This document shows positions 6,597-13,338 of a DNA stretch of 15,224 bases, one piece after another (position 1 is the stretch's first letter; each line of letters opens with the position of its first letter). This stretch comes from Victivallales bacterium (GTDB lineage: Bacteria; Verrucomicrobiota; Lentisphaeria; Oligosphaerales; Oligosphaeraceae). The translations under genes were made by a program, and so were the position numbers. Under the pieces are notes generated by a model. The model saw nothing but the letters and a program-made list of their open reading frames with translations. It was not told the DNA's origin and ran no database searches. The stretch spans positions 1 to 15,224 of the forward strand of contig CAAGGB010000283.1 in NCBI GenBank assembly GCA_900769285.1, read 5' to 3'.

Positions 6597-7591
6597 CCCG
6601 CCCCTGGCCCGCCACTCCCGCGTTCCTGCGCCGACTGACCCAGTTCAACCGCCGCTGGAGCCAGCGGCACCGCTGCCTGGCCCGCTGGACCGGCGGCGGC
6701 TGGTGGGCCAGAGGCTCCGTCATCTCACCCGAACTCCGCGCCTGGTACAACTCCTTCCTCCCACCCGCCGACCTCCAACGCGACCTCCGCCTCCTCGCCC
6801 TCGACGACCTCCCCAGCCGCCTTCTCCTCCCCTCCTCCCTCGAACCCGACGCGCCACCGCCCCTCTCCGTCCCCGACTGGTGGGCCACCCTCAACGACGA
6901 CTTCGCCGGCCATCTCGTCCTCGCCCCCGACGCCTTCCCCGCCCTCCTCTGCAACCTCGCTGACCCCGCGCGCATGGGCACCGACACCGGCCGCTATCCC
7001 GAGCAGACCGCCGCACTCCTCAACTGGCTCGACCACCAGACCGCCGCCAGGCCCCTTCGTCTCCTCGACCTCGGCTGCGGCGTCGGACTGGGAACCTACG
7101 AGCTGGCCGCGCTTCTCGACGACCGGAACCGCCCCGCCGACGTGCGCGGCGTCACCGCCGAGGGCCTCGAAGTCTGGATGGCCAGCCACAGGCAGCTCCC
7201 CCACGACCCCAGCCGCCAGCGACGCTTCCCCACCCTCCGTCCCCACACGCCCGTCGCCGTCTCGTTCCGCCGGGGACACGCCGAGGACTACGACGACGGC
7301 ACCGTCCACGACCTCATCGTCTGCAACGGCCTCGCCGGCGGACGCTTCCTCAGCGCCGCGCCCCAGCTCAACGCCTTCCTGGACACGCTGGAGCGCCTGC
7401 TGGCATCCAACGGGCTCGTCCTGCTCGGCAACCGCTTCCATGACGGCTCCCGCCCCGGCGTCGAGCGCCTGATGCGTCTGGCCGTCCAGCGCGGCTGGTC
7501 TCTGTCTGGCCATTGGCAGTCCCTGCAGCTCCGCCTCCCTCACTCCCCTCCCAAAGCCCATTCCAACAGCTCAGGCAGGATGGACGGATGA
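6593..7591 (+). CDS. SAM-dependent methyltransferase-like protein
   Basis: This 332-residue protein is coupled to the MBL-fold gene by an ATGA overlap. Motif I of class I methyltransferases is clear: LLDLGCGVGLGTYELAALL with D159, G161, G163, G165 and G167. Downstream, RGHAEDYDDGTVHDLIVCNGLAGG looks like the acidic and post-II/IV region, and LLASNGLVLLGNRF fits the later strand. The order and GTYELA wording recall CheR-type methyltransferases, but the N-terminal 150 residues (Trp-, Arg- and Pro-rich, with DWWATLNDDFAGHLVL) do not match a CheR N-domain that I know, and no chemotaxis genes are present. Methyl acceptor unknown. The last 15 or so residues are low complexity. No terminator is visible after the stop. 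Confidence 0.65.
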   Translation: MTRPWPATPAFLRRLTQFNRRWSQRHRCLARWTGGGWWARGSVISPELRAWYNSFLPPADLQRDLRLLALDDLPSRLLLPSSLEPDAPPPLSVPDWWATLNDDFAGHLVLAPDAFPALLCNLADPARMGTDTGRYPEQTAALLNWLDHQTAARPLRLLDLGCGVGLGTYELAALLDDRNRPADVRGVTAEGLEVWMASHRQLPHDPSRQRRFPTLRPHTPVAVSFRRGHAEDYDDGTVHDLIVCNGLAGGRFLSAAPQLNAFLDTLERLLASNGLVLLGNRFHDGSRPGVERLMRLAVQRGWSLSGHWQSLQLRLPHSPPKAHSNSSGRMDG

Positions 7592-7740
7592 CCTGCTCAC
7601 CGTCGCCCGTTGACATAGGATGTAGAGCGCTCGAAACATGTCCGCGCCGCGAAGCGACGCCTCCTCACCGTCGGGCAGAAAACCACGCGGACTGCCCCCA
7701 ACGCAACCTTTTCGAACACTCATGATGGCTAGTGGTTGAT

Positions 7741-7769
7741 TTGCTTTTTAAAGAAAAATGCTACATTAT
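7741..7769 (+). promoter_or_regulatory. Candidate promoter of the toxin-antitoxin operon
   Basis: TTGCTT (7741-7746) and CATTAT (7764-7769) are 17 bp apart in a short AT-rich stretch just before the antitoxin gene. Each hexamer is a weak match (3 of 6 and 4 of 6). The position, composition and adjoining dyad (7769-7789) support it. The rest of 7592-7740 shows no gene or structure I can support. Confidence 0.4.
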
Positions 7770-7789
7770 GTAAAGTTACTGAATTTACA
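7769..7789. promoter_or_regulatory. Dyad between promoter and antitoxin start, candidate autoregulatory operator
   Basis: TGTAAA (7769-7774) and its reverse complement TTTACA (7784-7789) are separated by 9 bp. They lie directly after the candidate -10 and 13 bp before the antitoxin ATG. RelB/DinJ antitoxins typically bind such palindromes to repress their own operon, with the toxin as co-repressor; binding here is inference. Confidence 0.5.
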
Positions 7790-7802
7790 GAAGACATATA
7801 GC

Positions 7803-8078
7803 ATGAACACGTCACTCATCAATATCAGACTTGATGCCTCCTTGAAACAGGAGGCAGAGGAACTTTTTGCCTCCCTTGGGCTGAACATGACCTCGGCTAT
7901 CAGCATCTTCCTCCGCCAGGCCGTGCGTGACCAAGCCATCCCGTTCCGGGTCTGCAAATATCCCCAACCAAACGAGACGACGCTGGCCGCCATGCGCGAG
8001 GCGGAGCGTCTGGCTCATGACCCACATGCCAAGTCGTACTCGAACGTTGAGGAACTTCTCAAAGATTTGAAAGCATGA
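7803..8078 (+). CDS. dinJ: RelB/DinJ-family antitoxin
   Basis: This 91-residue antitoxin is predicted to bind and neutralise the YafQ-type toxin encoded next to it, and to repress their shared promoter through an N-terminal ribbon-helix-helix domain. The sequence NTSLINIRLDASLKQEAEELFASLGLNMTSAISIFLRQAV is a standard DinJ/RelB pattern: a beta strand with alternating residues, a helix, a G-[LM]-[NT]-x-[TS]-x-A-I turn and a second helix. The C-terminal part (residues 52-91, Glu/Ala/Lys-rich) is the usual toxin-wrapping region. I chose the ATG at 7803; an in-frame upstream codon at 7758 would place the operator inside the coding region. The stop overlaps the toxin start as ATGA. Base composition is visibly AT-richer than in flanking genes, consistent with acquisition. 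Confidence 0.9.
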   Translation: MNTSLINIRLDASLKQEAEELFASLGLNMTSAISIFLRQAVRDQAIPFRVCKYPQPNETTLAAMREAERLAHDPHAKSYSNVEELLKDLKA

Positions 8079-8353
8079 CATTCAGCATCAGAGCCACCGC
8101 CCGCTTTCGTAAAGACTATAAGCTGATGCAAAAGCGGGGACTTAATATGGCACGTCTGGATGAGGTCATTACCATGCTCGCTTCGGGTAAGCAGTTGGAC
8201 GAGAAATACCATGACCATGCGCTTAGTGGAAATTATGCAGGCCACCGTGAATGCCACATCGCACCCGATTGGCTTCTTGTCTACTACAAGGAAGATGACA
8301 TCCTTGTCTTGACCCTTGCACGCACCGGCACGCACAGTGATCTATTCAGCTAG
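8075..8353 (+). CDS. yafQ: YafQ-type mRNA endoribonuclease toxin (RelE superfamily)
   Basis: This 92-residue toxin overlaps its antitoxin by 4 bp. YafQ proteins bind the ribosome and cut mRNA during translation. Family signatures are all visible: FRKDYKLMQKRG at 11-22, YHDHALSGNYAGHRECHIAPDWLLVY at 45-70, and ARTGTHSDLFS at the C-terminus. The residues equivalent to the catalytic set reported for E. coli YafQ are present: H48, H61, D65, W66, H87 and F91. The toxin is therefore probably active and not a decayed remnant. No other mobile-element genes or terminal repeats are visible around the pair. No terminator hairpin was found after the stop. Confidence 0.92.
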   Translation: MTFSIRATARFRKDYKLMQKRGLNMARLDEVITMLASGKQLDEKYHDHALSGNYAGHRECHIAPDWLLVYYKEDDILVLTLARTGTHSDLFS

Positions 8354-8456
8354 CCGTCATCCTCCGCACCTCCCTTTGGCCGTCAAGCGGGGACATCATT
8401 CGCAGTTCGCGCAGAGACCTACAAGATGAGCCTAAATGAGCGCTTACCAGCCCACA

Positions 8457-8481
8457 ATATCCTCCTCCGCACACAGGATAT
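8457..8481 (+). repeat. Small inverted repeat before the lipoprotein gene
   Basis: ATATCCT (8457-8463) and AGGATAT (8475-8481) are perfect complements around an 11-nt loop. They sit immediately upstream of the AAGGA ribosome-binding site (8483-8487). It could be a leader hairpin affecting translation or an operator; chance cannot be excluded at 7 bp. Confidence 0.3.
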
Positions 8482-8497
8482 CAAGGATTCGATGACC

Positions 8498-9094
8498 ATG
8501 AATTCCTCCATGTTCCCACACCTGAAGTCCGTCCTGGCGCCAAGCGGCGGCGGACTCCTGCTGCTGCTGTCCGGCTGCTCCTCCGTCGAGCCGCCCGAAC
8601 GCCCCGTCGCCTACGTCTTCCCGACCGTCCGCTCCCTCGACAGCCTGCATGGCGCCCACGAGCGTCAGGTCGGCACCGCCCAGATTGCCGACTGGCTGGC
8701 GCGCGCCGGCGTCTACGACGACCTCCGCGCCGCCGGTCTGCTCCAGGACGAACTCCAGCTCCTCGCCCGCGGACTCGCGCGCAATGGCTACGCCGAACTC
8801 GACCTCCGCAAGACGCCCCTCGACATGAAGTGGCTCTCCCTCACGACGCGTCAGGACGGCCCCGTCGACATCATGATTGGCTACGCCCACGACCGCGGAC
8901 GCAATATGCGCGCCGGCATGCAGCGGCTCGCCCTCATCCCACCCGACCTCCAGCGCCAGTGCCAGCTTCCTGGAACCACCGTCGCCGCCGCCTGGTACGG
9001 CGAGACCCAGAACACCCGCCGCTGGTATGTCCAGCTCGTCTCCCAGACGCCCAGTCAGCCGACGCTCTGGCTCAAGCGGCTCATCCTCCACTAG
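8498..9094 (+). CDS. Small putative lipoprotein of unknown function
   Basis: About 198 residues. A lipoprotein signal is visible: a short N-region with one Lys, the hydrophobic stretch GGGLLLLLSG, then the lipobox LSGC with the Cys at residue 27, followed by SSVEPPERP as a linker. The mature part contains QIADWLARAGVYDDLRAAGLLQDELQLLARGLARNGYAELDLRKTPLDMKWLSL and ends WLKRLILH. I do not recognise the domain. The start is uncertain: ATGs at 8492, 8498 and 8510 all fit, and AAGGA at 8483-8487 is short-spaced for the first and long-spaced for the second. Probably membrane-anchored in the envelope. The last 14 bp overlap the convergent membrane-protein gene. Confidence 0.7.
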   Translation: MNSSMFPHLKSVLAPSGGGLLLLLSGCSSVEPPERPVAYVFPTVRSLDSLHGAHERQVGTAQIADWLARAGVYDDLRAAGLLQDELQLLARGLARNGYAELDLRKTPLDMKWLSLTTRQDGPVDIMIGYAHDRGRNMRAGMQRLALIPPDLQRQCQLPGTTVAAAWYGETQNTRRWYVQLVSQTPSQPTLWLKRLILH

Positions 9095-11345
9095 CCAGAC
9101 GCATCAGCAGCTCGGCCAGCACCAGCGCACCGGCGACATGCACGGGACGCAGGCCGCGAAGGGGCCGCAGCGCATGACCCAGCCCCCAGCCCGCCAGCAA
9201 CAGCAGCATGAGCCGCCCTCCCGACGGCCACGCCAGCAGCGCCAGCCCCAACGGCGACGGACACCACGGCCACCGACGGCGCACACATGACAGAACCAGC
9301 GTCGCCGCTGCGCCCACACCCAGCCATAGGCCGTCACCCCATGTCAGCGACGACATCTCGCTCAGACACGGCAACGACGGACTCTCCGACAGCACATAAG
9401 CCAGTCCCAGACCCGGCGTATGACAGAGCAGCAGCGCCGTCAGGCCGCTGGCGGCGACGCTCAACGCCAGCGTCAGCGCCAGCGCCGTCCGCCACGACGG
9501 CTCCGCCACCCGCAACTGGTCGCGGACCGACATCGCATGACTGGCCGCCATCGGCATCTCCTCCGTCAGCACCCACTGTTCCGCCAGCATCGCCACCGGC
9601 TGCCCCAACGGCAACGAGACACCATGTCCCAGCGGCAGCCCCAGGCTGGCCAGCAGATACGCCAGCAGCACGCACGACAGCAGCAGCAGCGCCGTCAGCA
9701 GCAGGCTCAGCGCCATGTCCACGCCAAACCCCAGGCAGAGGATGCCCGGCAACGCCAGCAGACTCAGCCACAGCATGACCGACGAGCGCACCAGCCACCG
9801 GCGCTCCGCACGGCGCGTCCGCGGCATCTCATACGGATGGAACAGGCACAGCAGCCACTGACGCGCCCGCCAGGCCAGCAGCAGCGACAGCATCAGCGCC
9901 GCCCCTAGACCCGTCAGGCACACCGGACTCAGGCCGCTGCCCAGCGGCACGGCACCCAGAAGCCCCACGCCGCCCAACAACGCCAGCCAAGCCGACACAC
10001 CCCACCACAGTTGCCCCAGCACCAGCGACGATGCCTGCCGACGCGACAGCAGCAGCCCCAGGCCCAACGCCAGCCCCAGACCACGCCAGGGCACCGTCAG
10101 GCCCGGCATCAGCCACATGAGACACGCACCCAGCAGCAGCGACAGCCAGAACCACACGCTCCGATACGCCGACGGCGCCTCCGCACCCGCCAACGCCGCC
10201 GTCACCTGAAGCAACGGGTACGTCGCGCACTCCTCGTGCGTCCCATCCGTCCGCCAGCCCTTGAACAGCAGCGCCGACACATGCACGGCGACCAGACAGC
10301 AGACGCTACCCAGCACCAGCCACAGCCACACCGCACTCAGCCAACGCTCCCACGGCACACGACGGAACGACGACTCCACCGACGCCCAGCTCAACGGCGG
10401 CCGCGGCGCGTCAGGCGCCCCAAACGTCAGAGCCGCGGCGCGATACTGCTCGCGCAACGACTGCTCTGCCCGCGTGAGCTGCTCCGACTTCTGCCGATAC
10501 GCGCTTTCCAGCGCCTTCTCCTGCTTGGTCAGTTGCGCCGACTGCGCCTGCGTGCGCTGGATGGCCAGTTGAATGGCCTGCAGCTTCGGCAGCTCGTCCA
10601 CATTCGGCGACGCCTGGAGCTTGCCCAGCAGCTCCGTCAGACGCTCGATGTCATGCTCGTACTCCTGCTGCTGCTGATAGAGGCTCTTCAGCATCCGGCT
10701 GAACGCGACCGCCTCCGTGACGGACGAGTATGTCGCCGTCGCCGGGTCAGTCGTCAGCTCATTCAGATGCCGCGTCAGTTGCATGAGCTGCCGCCGGAGC
10801 TCGTCGCGCCGCCGTCGCGGCCCCGCTATCTCCTCCGGCGCGCAGTTGTAGGTCAGCGCCTCCTGCTGCTGATAACGGTCAAACAGTTGCGCCAGATGCT
10901 GCTGCAATCGCTGATTCAGCGCCGCCAGCTCCGCCAGACGGCTCTGTATCTCCTCCGCGTCGCGCCGCTGCATCACCAGCCGTCGCGCCGCCGGACGCAT
11001 CCCCGACGGCAGCAGATACGGACGCTCCGGCAACTCCGCCAACAGTTCGACGTTTGCCTTATCCAGACGCTGAACCGCACTCGACAGCGACAGCGCCGGC
11101 CGCACGATGCCCGACGCCGCCCCACAGCCAACCGCCACCAGACCCGACAGCGACAGCAGCTCACCCACACGCCACTGATGACGACGCAGACCCACCAGCG
11201 ACAGCGCCGGATTCACCAGCGCGCCAAACGCGCACACCGCCAGCAACGGCGGCAACAGCGGCGACACACCGCGACAGACCATGATGCCGGCAGACGACAC
11301 CACAGCCAGCAACAGGCCGACGACGATGGAACGGAGGGTAAGCAT
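9081..11345 (-). CDS. Polytopic membrane protein with long coiled-coil insertion, resembling DUF6785/DUF6784 proteins
   Basis: 754 residues from the ATG at 11345. Three N-terminal membrane segments are visible at about 5-23, 31-52 and 61-81: LTLRSIVVGLLLAVV, then PLLAVCAFGALVNPAL, then GELLSLSGLVAVGCGAASG. The pattern LTLR-x-[IV]-V-x-G-L, then a GEL motif with small residues, recalls the DUF6785 proteins of Lentisphaerota and Planctomycetota; I judge that similarity from memory only. Residues about 120-300 are Gln/Glu/Arg/Leu-rich and heptad-like, a coiled coil with almost no hydrophobic stretch. From about 337 to the end come roughly ten more hydrophobic segments. Transport or envelope function is possible but unproven. 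A TTG at 11375 could extend the start by 10 residues. No ribosome-binding site precedes either start. The gene uses CTG and TTG leucine codons throughout. Confidence 0.75.
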   Translation of the reverse strand: MLTLRSIVVGLLLAVVSSAGIMVCRGVSPLLPPLLAVCAFGALVNPALSLVGLRRHQWRVGELLSLSGLVAVGCGAASGIVRPALSLSSAVQRLDKANVELLAELPERPYLLPSGMRPAARRLVMQRRDAEEIQSRLAELAALNQRLQQHLAQLFDRYQQQEALTYNCAPEEIAGPRRRRDELRRQLMQLTRHLNELTTDPATATYSSVTEAVAFSRMLKSLYQQQQEYEHDIERLTELLGKLQASPNVDELPKLQAIQLAIQRTQAQSAQLTKQEKALESAYRQKSEQLTRAEQSLREQYRAAALTFGAPDAPRPPLSWASVESSFRRVPWERWLSAVWLWLVLGSVCCLVAVHVSALLFKGWRTDGTHEECATYPLLQVTAALAGAEAPSAYRSVWFWLSLLLGACLMWLMPGLTVPWRGLGLALGLGLLLSRRQASSLVLGQLWWGVSAWLALLGGVGLLGAVPLGSGLSPVCLTGLGAALMLSLLLAWRARQWLLCLFHPYEMPRTRRAERRWLVRSSVMLWLSLLALPGILCLGFGVDMALSLLLTALLLLSCVLLAYLLASLGLPLGHGVSLPLGQPVAMLAEQWVLTEEMPMAASHAMSVRDQLRVAEPSWRTALALTLALSVAASGLTALLLCHTPGLGLAYVLSESPSLPCLSEMSSLTWGDGLWLGVGAAATLVLSCVRRRWPWCPSPLGLALLAWPSGGRLMLLLLAGWGLGHALRPLRGLRPVHVAGALVLAELLMRLASGG

Positions 11346-11353
11346 AATCGCAA

Positions 11354-11382
11354 AATATAATGACAGCCCCGACAAAAGTCCA
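11354..11382 (-). promoter_or_regulatory. Candidate promoter giving a leaderless or near-leaderless mRNA
   Basis: On the minus strand, TGGACT (11377-11382) and TATATT (11354-11359) are exactly 17 bp apart. Only 8 nt separate the -10 from the ATG at 11345, so transcription would start at or within 2 nt of the start codon. The lack of a ribosome-binding site there agrees with leaderless initiation. Confidence 0.4.
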
Positions 11383-11417
11383 CCTCCGCAGACACGGACG
11401 ACTCCTCGCCGCCGCGA

Positions 11418-11445
11418 TTGATTTAGCCCAAACGACGGATAAATT
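11418..11445 (+). promoter_or_regulatory. Candidate promoter of the phosphatase-enolase unit
   Basis: TTGATT (11418-11423) and TAAATT (11440-11445), 16 bp apart and each a 4 of 6 match, lie in the divergent gap about 50 bp before the phosphatase-like start at 11497. The short AT-rich patch stands out from the surrounding GC-rich DNA. Confidence 0.4.
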
Positions 11446-11496
11446 TAGGGGCGTGACCCACGAAACCCAGAACCCCGATTCGGAGAAGAACAAGCG

Positions 11497-11943
11497 ATGA
11501 CCCTGATTGTGTTTGTCTGCGGCTCGAACCGCAGCCGCAGCCCGATGGCGGCCGCGTACTTTGCCCGGCTGGTGCGCGAGCGCGGCCTGAAGGACATCGA
11601 GGTGGCGTCGGCCGGACTGCATGTCAAGCATGGCGAGACGGTGGCCCAGGAGGCGCGCGAGGCGCTGCGCCGCGAGGGCCTCGAGCCACTCGAAATCGGC
11701 GTGACCCAACTGCTGCCCAAGCTCATCAAGCGCGCCTCGCTCATCGTCTGCATGACACCCGAGCAGCAGGACCGCGCCGAGGACCTCTTCATCTCCGCCA
11801 AGGGCAAGGTCCGGCCGCTCATGAGCGTCCTCCATTCGAACAGACCCATCGCCGAGCCACCCAAGGGCGACCTCAAACGCCATATCGAGTGCCTCGAGAC
11901 CATGAAGGAGGCGCTCGAGGCGCTCGCCGACGTCGTCGCCTGA
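11497..11943 (+). CDS. Low-molecular-weight protein tyrosine phosphatase-like protein
   Basis: 148 residues, the usual length for this family of cytoplasmic phosphatases, which also includes arsenate reductases. The P-loop CX5RS is intact near the N-terminus: C8-GSNRS-R14-S15 followed by PMA. The SAG motif (ASAGL, 38-41) and SLIVCMT (81-87) fit the conserved core. The general-acid loop differs: the family DP motif aligns without gaps to E120-P121 (IAEPPKGD), so Asp is replaced by Glu, and the Tyr that usually follows is H129. The ATG at 11497 follows GGAGAAGAA. The gene is 29 bp upstream of the enolase-family gene and probably co-transcribed with it. Substrate (phosphotyrosine, phosphoarginine or a small molecule) cannot be told. 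Leucine codons shift from CTG to CTC at about 11,680. Confidence 0.82.
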   Translation: MTLIVFVCGSNRSRSPMAAAYFARLVRERGLKDIEVASAGLHVKHGETVAQEAREALRREGLEPLEIGVTQLLPKLIKRASLIVCMTPEQQDRAEDLFISAKGKVRPLMSVLHSNRPIAEPPKGDLKRHIECLETMKEALEALADVVA

Positions 11944-11972
11944 ACACCTACCCAGCACAGGAGAACCCAGCC

Positions 11973-13268
11973 ATGAGCAGCATCCGCATCGCACGGGGCA
12001 TGACCAATTTCGAACGCGAGCCGCTGGTGCGGCCCTTCGGCTTCAAGGGCGGCTACATGCGCGAAATCTGGCAGGTGCCCGTCGCCCTCGAGGCGACCTC
12101 CGGCGAGCGCGTCGTCGCCGTCAGCACCCAGAACGTCCTCTGGAGCGACCCCGCCGTCTTCGCCTCACACGACGAGCCCGGCGCCAACGCACTCATGTAC
12201 GCCATGACCGAACACGCCGTCCGACTCGCCGTCGGCCGCGACTTCGAGACGCCCATCGACCTCCTCGAACAGCTCCTCACGCCCGTCTGGAACTACGGCA
12301 AGGCCATCGCCGGCCGCGATGACCTCCGCCTCACCTTCGCCCTCAACGCCCTCGTCGGACTCGACGCCGCCGCCTGGAAGATGTACGCGAAACGCCATGG
12401 CTGCCGCACCTTCGACGAGATGCTCCCGCCGCGCTTCCGCGACGTCCTCGCCGCACGGCACCGCGACGTCGCCTGCATCCCGCTCATGGCCTACGGCATC
12501 CCCCTGGAGGACGTCAGCGCCTACGTCCGCAACGGCTACTTCTTCCTCAAGGTCAAAATCGGCAGCGACCCCGACCACGACGGCGACCGCGAGAAGATGC
12601 TCCAGTGGGACATGAAGCGCATCGAGGACATCCACCGCGCCGTTGGCGGCCAGACCACGCCCCATACCGAGTCCGGACGCATCCCCTACTACTTCGACGC
12701 CAACGGCCGCTACGACACCCGCGAACGACTCGAGCGACTCCTCGAGCACTGCCGACGCATCGGCGCCTTCGACCAGATCGCCATCGTCGAGGAGCCCTTC
12801 CCCGAGGAGAGCCGCATCGACGTCCGCGGCCTCGGCGTCCGCATCGCCGCCGACGAGTCCGCCCACAGCGACCGCGACGTCACCGAGCGCATCGCCCTCG
12901 GCTATGGCGCCGTCGCCCTCAAGCCCATCGCCAAGACGCTCTCCATGACGCTCAAGATGGCCGAGGTCGCCGCTCAGGCGAACCTCCCCATGTTCTGCGC
13001 CGACCTCACCGTCGGCCCCAGCCAGGTCGACTGGAACAAGAACGTCGCCTGCCGACTCCCTGCCCTCCCCGGACTCAAGGTCGCCGTCCTCGAAACCAAC
13101 GGCAGCCAGAACTACCGCCGCTGGGGCACACTACGCTCCTTCTTCCCCACCGGCTTCGCTCCCTGGACCGACGTCCACGACGGCTGCTTCAACCTCTCCG
13201 ACGACTTCTACCGCACCGCCGGTGGCATCTTCCTCGACTCCGAACACTACGACAGCCTGACACAATAG
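11973..13268 (+). CDS. Enolase-superfamily enzyme (mandelate racemase/muconate lactonizing type)
   Basis: 431 residues. The family abstracts a proton alpha to a carboxylate with Mg2+ help, giving epimerisation, dehydration or lactonisation. A capping domain comes first. The barrel then shows the expected sites in order: the K-x-K motif FFLKVKIGSD with K193 and K195; the metal ligands D242 (YFDANGRY), E273 (VEEPFPEE) and D294 (AADES); and a second lysine, K317, in ALKP. The Lys-x-Lys plus later Lys layout resembles the MLE/epimerase subgroup more than acid-sugar dehydratases with a His-Asp dyad. Substrate unknown; the 30-residue DPDHDGDREKM stretch and the long GRIPYYF loop may specify it. The ATG at 11973 follows AGGAG at good spacing, 29 bp after the phosphatase-like gene. 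No signal peptide. Confidence 0.85.
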   Translation: MSSIRIARGMTNFEREPLVRPFGFKGGYMREIWQVPVALEATSGERVVAVSTQNVLWSDPAVFASHDEPGANALMYAMTEHAVRLAVGRDFETPIDLLEQLLTPVWNYGKAIAGRDDLRLTFALNALVGLDAAAWKMYAKRHGCRTFDEMLPPRFRDVLAARHRDVACIPLMAYGIPLEDVSAYVRNGYFFLKVKIGSDPDHDGDREKMLQWDMKRIEDIHRAVGGQTTPHTESGRIPYYFDANGRYDTRERLERLLEHCRRIGAFDQIAIVEEPFPEESRIDVRGLGVRIAADESAHSDRDVTERIALGYGAVALKPIAKTLSMTLKMAEVAAQANLPMFCADLTVGPSQVDWNKNVACRLPALPGLKVAVLETNGSQNYRRWGTLRSFFPTGFAPWTDVHDGCFNLSDDFYRTAGGIFLDSEHYDSLTQ

Positions 13269-13290
13269 CCCCCTACGGGATTGATTGTCC

Positions 13291-13337
13291 ACAAAAGTCA
13301 CAAAAAGTCACAAAAAGTCACAAAAGACACACAAAAA
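13291..13337. repeat. Phased A-tracts / short tandem repeat
   Basis: The 10-bp unit CAAAAAGTCA is repeated exactly twice (13301-13320) with degenerate copies on both sides. A-tracts of 4-5 bases begin at 13293, 13302, 13312, 13322 and 13333, close to one helical turn apart, which is the classic arrangement for intrinsically bent DNA. On the minus strand it is T-rich and lies immediately after the tRNA terminator hairpin, so it also extends the U-rich tract. Confidence 0.7.
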
Positions 13338-13338
13338 G

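Noticed and set aside
7610..7640. Perfect TTGACA at 7610-7615 as a possible -35
   Set aside because: No acceptable -10 lies 15-19 bp downstream.
7588..7725. 45-codon frame starting as ATGA on the methyltransferase stop
   Set aside because: The overlap is attractive, but the codons (ATA, AGA, TGT, GGA) are unlike the neighbours and no motif is visible; insufficient to call a gene.
9190..11000. Frequent CAGCAG/AGCAGC trinucleotide runs on the plus strand
   Set aside because: They are the complement of consecutive CTG leucine codons and Gln-rich coiled-coil codons in the minus-strand gene, not a microsatellite or CRISPR-type array.
10011..11360. Plus-strand open frame of about 450 codons opposite the membrane-protein gene
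   Set aside because: The translation is an Arg/Gln/Pro low-complexity shadow; the minus-strand frame has regular membrane segments and a coiled coil.
12165..12866. Minus-strand open frame opposite the enolase-family gene
   Set aside because: Val/Gly/Glu/Asp-rich antisense shadow; the plus-strand frame has the complete set of enolase-superfamily ligands.
13291..13337. Short direct repeats considered as a CRISPR array or origin iterons
   Set aside because: The unit is only 10 bp with no spacers, and there are no cas, repA or dnaA genes nearby; phased A-tracts explain the pattern better.
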